Shown here: positions 6,078 to 10,517 of the stretch, piece after piece | How positions within the stretch are numbered: the stretch's first letter is position 1 | Layout of the letters: every line of letters starts with the position of its first letter | DNA from: an uncultured Megasphaera sp. | Lineage (GTDB): Bacteria > Bacillota > Negativicutes > Veillonellales > Megasphaeraceae | NCBI GenBank assembly: GCA_937895695.1 | Contig: CALBLM010000074.1 | Span: forward strand, 1-10,517 | Length of the DNA stretch: 10,517 bases | Direction of reading: 5' to 3' | Program-made: the position numbers and the translations under genes | The notes under the pieces: model-generated | Database searches by the model: none | Told to the model about the DNA's origin: nothing | Seen by the model: only the letters and a program-made list of their open reading frames with translations

Positions 6078-6691
6078 TCTATTCCCTCCTGTGACGCTGC
6101 ACGACGTACATGCGCCATAAATGTTTTTATTTTTTCTTTATCTTTGACGCCGTTCGTTTCTATACCGCTGCTGACATCTACTGCATACGGATGATACGAA
6201 AGAGCCTGTTCTACATTTTCTATGGTCAGGCCGCCGGCGAGAAAATACGGTCTTGTCATATGTTGCAACACGGACCAATCAAAAGGCTGTCCTGTTCCGC
6301 CTGCACCTTGGTCCAGTAGTATATAATCAGCACTGCTTTGCTGCGCTTTTTTTGCATCATTTATAGTACGTATAGAAAAAGCTTGTATTACCGGTACTTG
6401 TACATATTGTCTCAGTTGCTGTATATACGAATCATCTTCTTGTCCATGGAGCTGTACGAGCTGAATCGTTCCATTTTGTACTAACGCCGTAATGTGCGCT
6501 ATCGGTTCGTTGACAAATACACCTACAGCAGGAATCGTTTTCGATAACTGATTTCGCAATTGCCGTGCCATTTCATCCGTAACACGCCGTTTAGTCCCGG
6601 CAAAAACAAATCCTGCATAGTCTGGTTGAAATTCATTAGCCCATGCTATATCACATGCTCGTTTCAGGCCGCAAAGTTTAATCTTTGTCAT
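6074..6691 (-). CDS. trpF: Phosphoribosylanthranilate isomerase
   Basis: Converts N-(5-phosphoribosyl)anthranilate to CdRP by an Amadori rearrangement, 205 residues, a stand-alone TIM-barrel as usual when not fused to TrpC. Cys7 in KLCGLK (5-10) is the general base and Asp127 in LLDQGAGGTG (125-134) the general acid. VQLHGQE (79-85), LAGGL (151-155) and DVSSGIE (172-178) complete the phosphate and substrate sites. The ATG at 6691 places this N-terminal motif correctly, with AGGA 8 nt upstream. A longer in-frame start at 6733 lies inside trpC and would add 14 residues with no family match. It overlaps trpC by 14 bp and trpB by 4 bp, so it is coupled on both sides. Confidence 0.95.
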   Translation of the reverse strand: MTKIKLCGLKRACDIAWANEFQPDYAGFVFAGTKRRVTDEMARQLRNQLSKTIPAVGVFVNEPIAHITALVQNGTIQLVQLHGQEDDSYIQQLRQYVQVPVIQAFSIRTINDAKKAQQSSADYILLDQGAGGTGQPFDWSVLQHMTRPYFLAGGLTIENVEQALSYHPYAVDVSSGIETNGVKDKEKIKTFMAHVRRAASQEGIE

Positions 6692-7472
6692 CGTTACATC
6701 CTGCCAATTTCTGTAACATTCCTTTTTTATCATCGCTCCGCATCAACGTTTCGCCAATCAATACGGCATTAACGCCAAACTGTCGCAGTTGCGCTGTATC
6801 TGCTGCTGTCTTGATGCCACTTTCGGCAACGAATAAAATCGAATCAGGAACCAACTTGCGTAATCGCCGACTATTATCCAAGGATACGGTAAAATCTTTT
6901 AAATTACGATTATTAACACCAATAATACGAGCTCCCGCAGCAATTGCCCGATGAACTTCTTCTTCGTCATGGGCTTCTACCAAAACAGATAGGCCTAAGG
7001 AATCAGCTAATTGAAAGAATCGAGATAATGTCTGATCATCAAGAATCGCACATATTAATAAAATAGCGGAAGCACCAATTGCTCTGGCTTCATAAATCTG
7101 ATATTCATCGATGATGAAATCTTTACGTAGTACAGGAATATGAATTGCCGCAGCGATTTCCTGTAAATACGAAGCATTTCCTTGAAAATAATCTCGTTCT
7201 GTCAAAACAGAAACAGCCGCTGCTCCTGCTTGTTCATATTCCGTTGCAATGGTTACATACGGAAAATTTGGAGCAATCAATCCCTTAGACGGCGAAGCCC
7301 GTTTCACTTCACAAATAAAAGACAATCCCTTTTCCGATAAGTTTTGTTCAAACGGATAATTTTCTTTTTTAGGAGCTTCCAAGGCACGTCGTTTCATTTC
7401 TTCTAGCGAAACATTCTTTTTATCTTCTTGCAGTCGTTTTGCCACGGCTGCCGTAATGTCATCGAGTATCAT
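6678..7472 (-). CDS. trpC: Indole-3-glycerol phosphate synthase
   Basis: Closes and decarboxylates CdRP to indole-3-glycerol phosphate, the substrate of TrpA. It is a TIM-barrel of 264 residues, full length for the single-function form. Catalytic residues are visible: Glu55 and Lys57 in CEVKRASPSKG (54-64), Lys117 in LRKDFI, Glu166 in LVEAHDE, Asn187 in GVNNRNL, and Glu217 with Ser218 in FVAESGI. The phosphate-binding end LIGETLMR follows. The start ATG lies 8 bp after the trpD stop, and its AGGAGGT ribosome site overlaps that TAG stop. The 3' end overlaps trpF by 14 bp. The N-terminal MILDDITA is typical, supporting the start. Confidence 0.96.
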   Translation of the reverse strand: MILDDITAAVAKRLQEDKKNVSLEEMKRRALEAPKKENYPFEQNLSEKGLSFICEVKRASPSKGLIAPNFPYVTIATEYEQAGAAAVSVLTERDYFQGNASYLQEIAAAIHIPVLRKDFIIDEYQIYEARAIGASAILLICAILDDQTLSRFFQLADSLGLSVLVEAHDEEEVHRAIAAGARIIGVNNRNLKDFTVSLDNSRRLRKLVPDSILFVAESGIKTAADTAQLRQFGVNAVLIGETLMRSDDKKGMLQKLAGCNDDKD

Positions 7473-7480
7473 AGGACCTC

Positions 7481-8494
7481 CTAGTTTTCCTGCTGGCTTA
7501 AGGTAATGAATTTTTGCAGCGTTTCATAAGCCTTGCCGCTATCAATGAGATGTTCTGCCAACCGAATGCCTTGTTCCAAAGTAGGAGCTTTACCGGCTAC
7601 ATATAAACCAGCTCCGGCATTTAAAACAACTGCCGTACGTCGTGTACTCTGTTCACCTTGCAGGACGCTTCGCGTAATTGCTGCGTTTTCCTGCGGCGTA
7701 CCGCCAACAATATCGGCTTTTTTGCCGCGTACTAACCCAAATTGTTCCGGTTCAATCGTATAGGTCGTAAACGTATCACCTGTAAATTCACATACTTTTG
7801 TCGGAGCCGATGCGGATATTTCATCCATTCTATCCGTACCAAATACAGCCATTCCTTTTTTTACACCTAACGCATGCAACACATGCGCTAGCGGTTCCAC
7901 TAATGATTCATCATATACACCCAGTACTTGATGATCTGCATGGGCTGGATTGGTAAGCGGCCCTAGTACATTAAATACCGTCGGAATACTCAGTTCTTTG
8001 CGAACCGGTCCTACATATTTCATCGCTTTATGATAGCGTTGTGCAAAAAAGAAACAGAATCCCACACGATTCAGTAAATCGACACAAGCTGCCGGTTCTA
8101 AACTAATCTGTGCCCCCAACGCTTCTAACACATCAGCTGCCCCGCTTTTGGAGGTAGCTGCCCGATTCCCATGCTTTGCAACCTTGCATCCGCCAGCTGC
8201 GCAGACAAAACTAGATGTTGTCGAAATATTAAAAGAATTGGATTTATCACCGCCGGTTCCTACAATTTCCAACAAATCTTCCGGAGCCTGAACAGCAGTT
8301 GCGTGAGACCGCATGGCCCGAGCACATGCCGTAATTTCTTCAATCGTCGCACCTTTAGCCTGCAAGGCTGTTAAAAAAGCCGCTGTCTGAACGGGTGTTG
8401 TCTGACCGTTCATAATTTCATCAATAACCTGCTGTGTTTCACTTCCTGACAAATCAGCATGATTTATCAGTTTTGCAGTCATTTCTCGTATCAT
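7481..8494 (-). CDS. trpD: Anthranilate phosphoribosyltransferase
   Basis: Transfers the phosphoribosyl group of PRPP to anthranilate. It has 337 residues, the standard length for the free form not fused to a glutamine amidotransferase. The PRPP loop GTGGD (79-83) is followed by SFNIST, the KHGNR motif (107-111) and SGAADVLEALG (117-127). Further on are HKAMKYVGPVRKEL, FNVLGPLTNPA and the metal-binding DE in MDEISASAPTKV. Two ATG codons lie in tandem at 8497 and 8494. I prefer 8494, where AGGAGG is 7 nt upstream rather than 4. The gap to trpG is about 24 bp, and trpC follows after 8 bp. Confidence 0.96.
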   Translation of the reverse strand: MIREMTAKLINHADLSGSETQQVIDEIMNGQTTPVQTAAFLTALQAKGATIEEITACARAMRSHATAVQAPEDLLEIVGTGGDKSNSFNISTTSSFVCAAGGCKVAKHGNRAATSKSGAADVLEALGAQISLEPAACVDLLNRVGFCFFFAQRYHKAMKYVGPVRKELSIPTVFNVLGPLTNPAHADHQVLGVYDESLVEPLAHVLHALGVKKGMAVFGTDRMDEISASAPTKVCEFTGDTFTTYTIEPEQFGLVRGKKADIVGGTPQENAAITRSVLQGEQSTRRTAVVLNAGAGLYVAGKAPTLEQGIRLAEHLIDSGKAYETLQKFITLSQQEN

Positions 8495-8518
8495 CATTGC
8501 CCCTCCTATATCGTCTTA

Positions 8519-9091
8519 TTACTTGGCAATTTGCAGAAAATTTTGAATAATAATCGGCCCTTGTGGCGTCAAAATCGATTCCGGATGGAATTGCAAACCA
8601 TACAGAGGATATGTCTTATGACCTACTGCCATAATTTCCTTATCAGCCGTTTCAGCCAATATATTTAATTCATCCGGTAATGTTGCTGTATCGGCAGCCA
8701 GCGAATGGTATCGCCCTACGTCAAATTCTTTGGGCAATCCTTTAAAAAGAGGACTGTCTCTAACAATAGTCGCAACAGATTGTTTGCCATGCATTAATTG
8801 TTTCGCATACGTAATGGTACCACCAAAGGCTTCACAAATTGCCTGATGGCCTAAGCAAACACCTAACAGCGGAATTTTTCCGGCAAAATAAAGAATGGCT
8901 TGTTCACAAATGCCGGCTTCAGACGGACGACCCGGTCCGGGCGATACAACAATATGGTCCGGATGCATCGCTTCTATTTCTTCTACTGTTTTTTCATCAT
9001 TTCGTACTACGGTGATATCCGTATCAAACTGTCCCAGCAACTGATAGAGGTTGTAGGAAAAGCTATCATAATTATCAATTAGTACAATCAT
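8519..9091 (-). CDS. trpG: Anthranilate synthase component II (glutamine amidotransferase)
   Basis: Releases ammonia from glutamine for TrpE, 190 residues, a class I amidotransferase of normal stand-alone length. The catalytic triad is Cys79 in GVCLGHQ (77-83), His169 and Glu171 in QFHPESILTP. The N-terminal LIDNYDSFSYNL and the oxyanion-forming SPGPG (50-54) are intact. In this group the same subunit sometimes also serves 4-aminobenzoate synthase (PabA); the sequence alone does not exclude a dual role, but the place inside a full trp operon makes TrpG the main call. Its ATG shares one base with the trpE stop (TAATG), as expected for two subunits made in equal amounts. Confidence 0.95.
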   Translation of the reverse strand: MIVLIDNYDSFSYNLYQLLGQFDTDITVVRNDEKTVEEIEAMHPDHIVVSPGPGRPSEAGICEQAILYFAGKIPLLGVCLGHQAICEAFGGTITYAKQLMHGKQSVATIVRDSPLFKGLPKEFDVGRYHSLAADTATLPDELNILAETADKEIMAVGHKTYPLYGLQFHPESILTPQGPIIIQNFLQIAK

Positions 9092-10517
9092 TAGTCCAAC
9101 CCTCCATCTGCCTGTTTTACTGCCAAAATAACGGCTTTCGCTTTATTTAAGCATTCTTGATATTCCTGTTCCGGCACACTGTCAGCAACAATTCCTGCCC
9201 CTGAGCGGACAAACAATCGATTTCCTTTTTTATATGCCAAGCGAATGCCAATGCAAGTATCCATATTGCCGCGAAAATCAATATAGCCAATGGCACCGCC
9301 ATAAACGCCTCGTTTTTCTCGTTCCAGTTCATCAATAATCTGGCAAGCTCTAATTTTAGGTGCTCCTGATAAAGTACCGGCCGGCAATACGGATCCAATA
9401 GCATCGACGGCTGTTTTATCACTGCGAATCGTACTGCTAACAGTCGAACCAATATGCATGACATGAGAGAAACGAAGAACATTTAAGTATTGTTCTACAT
9501 GGACACTGCCGAATTCACTGACGCGGCCTAAATCATTGCGTCCCAAATCAACCAACATATTATGTTCCGCTAATTCTTTTTCATTTTTCAATAATTCTTG
9601 TTCTAGTGCTTTATCCTCTTCAGCCGTTTTACCTCTCGGTCGTGTTCCTGCCAAGGGAAATGTAAATAACTTGCCATCCTGCAAACGTGTCAATGTTTCA
9701 GGAGAAGAACCGGCCAACTCCATATCATCCCCTGCAAAATAGAACATATACGGCGATGGATTTAACGTCCGTAATACGCGATACGTATCAAATAAACTGC
9801 CTGTTGCTTTGGCTTCTAGCCGATTGGATAAAACGACCTGAAAAATATCACCTTCTCGAATATACTGCTTGCCTTTTTCCACCATTTGGCAGTATGCGTC
9901 TTTCTGAAATAACGGCTTAAAATCACTTTGCAGCTGCAGCGGTTCCGGTTGTGCTTTTTCCCCATGACGTATCAGTTGTTCCATCTGTTCCAATTCCAAT
10001 ACAGCTTTATGATAGTTTGCTTCTAAATCGTCTAACCGCACATTGGCGATCAAAATTATCTTTTGTTTAAGATTATCAAAAACAATAACCTTTTCAAAGA
10101 GAAGTAAATCATAATCAGGAATCTGTTCATCATCATCAGCTTGCAACTGCAACGAAGGTTCAGCGTATTTGATATAATCATACGAAAAATAACCAACTAA
10201 ACCACCCGTAAAATTAGGAAGCCCTTCAATACGCGGCGACGTATTATCCGCTAAAATTTGACGGATAAACGTATCCGGATGGGTTGTCTTCACAGTGACA
10301 TCCGTTCCTGCTTTTAAATGTACTACATTATCTTTACAAATAATTTCCATCTGCGGATCATAACCAAGAAAGGTATATCGTCCCCACCGCTGCGAATCTT
10401 CCATGCTTTCCAGTAAATAACACCGCGAACTGATATGTTTTAAAATTCGCAGTACTTCTACAGGCGTCCGCATATCCGCATATATAGTCCGGCTAATCGG
10501 TACAACTTTGTACGCCG
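9091..10517 (-). CDS. trpE: Anthranilate synthase component I (5' end beyond window)
   Basis: Makes anthranilate from chorismate with ammonia from TrpG. The frame is open from the stop at 9091 to the window edge, giving at least 475 codons. An internal ATG at 10473 is not the true start, because the residues before it (YKVVPISRTIYAD) match the usual TrpE N-terminus; probably 10-25 residues are missing. Numbered from that Met, the tryptophan-binding elements LLES (about 20-23) and NPSPYMFYF (about 237-245) are present, so feedback inhibition by tryptophan is expected. The chorismate-fold core follows: SPETL, AGTRPRG, EHNMLVDLGRND, PAGTLSGAPKIRA, GGAIGY and RSGAGIVADS. The Trp-binding elements favour TrpE over the related PabB. 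First visible gene of the operon; any promoter or leader lies past the edge. Confidence 0.95.
   Translation of the reverse strand, partial: AYKVVPISRTIYADMRTPVEVLRILKHISSRCYLLESMEDSQRWGRYTFLGYDPQMEIICKDNVVHLKAGTDVTVKTTHPDTFIRQILADNTSPRIEGLPNFTGGLVGYFSYDYIKYAEPSLQLQADDDEQIPDYDLLLFEKVIVFDNLKQKIILIANVRLDDLEANYHKAVLELEQMEQLIRHGEKAQPEPLQLQSDFKPLFQKDAYCQMVEKGKQYIREGDIFQVVLSNRLEAKATGSLFDTYRVLRTLNPSPYMFYFAGDDMELAGSSPETLTRLQDGKLFTFPLAGTRPRGKTAEEDKALEQELLKNEKELAEHNMLVDLGRNDLGRVSEFGSVHVEQYLNVLRFSHVMHIGSTVSSTIRSDKTAVDAIGSVLPAGTLSGAPKIRACQIIDELEREKRGVYGGAIGYIDFRGNMDTCIGIRLAYKKGNRLFVRSGAGIVADSVPEQEYQECLNKAKAVILAVKQADGGLD

Noticed and set aside
9147..9482. A 111-codon minus-strand frame inside trpE, and many plus-strand frames inside trp and phn genes
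   Set aside because: They lie in alternative frames of genes with full catalytic motifs and have no family features, so they are shadows of the real coding frames.

Overview
The window is a stretch of bacterial chromosome in which every supported gene lies on the minus strand. Tight gene packing, Shine-Dalgarno sites of the GGAGG type, intrinsic terminators with U tracts, TTGACA/TATAAT-type promoters, moderately AT-rich sequence and an unfused trpEGDCFBA order all point to the Bacillota. The protein style would suit a Negativicute such as a Megasphaera or Dialister relative, but that is a low-confidence impression that I could not test.

Reading in the direction of transcription (high to low coordinates), 10517-4118 is a complete set of tryptophan biosynthesis genes: trpE (5' end cut by the window edge), trpG, trpD, trpC, trpF, trpB and trpA. 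All seven products carry the expected catalytic residues, with one substitution in TrpA. The genes overlap or sit within about 25 bp of each other, so they form one translationally coupled operon. It ends at a strong hairpin terminator at 4016-4050. Together the enzymes convert chorismate, glutamine, PRPP and serine to tryptophan. The operon's own promoter and leader are outside the window.

The gap 4117-3701 holds no convincing protein gene but is rich in signals. After the trp terminator comes a near-consensus sigma-70 promoter (-35 TTGACA, 17-bp spacer, -10 TATACT). Next is a leader of about 200 nt with several stem-loops, then an intrinsic terminator with a seven-U tract about 40 nt before the next start codon. 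This has the layout of a riboswitch or attenuator. I could not assign it to a known class.

The leader precedes a three-gene ABC importer operon, 3700-401: a PhnD-type lipoprotein that binds phosphate, phosphite or phosphonate, a PhnC-type ATPase, and a PhnE-type permease in which two permease domains are joined in one polypeptide. A terminator at 355-395 closes the operon.

After a short promoter-containing gap, the first 71 codons of a D-isomer-specific 2-hydroxyacid dehydrogenase-family protein run off the window start (214-1). The most interesting points are the leader RNA in front of the importer, the fused permease, and the dehydrogenase beside a phosphite/phosphonate-type transporter.
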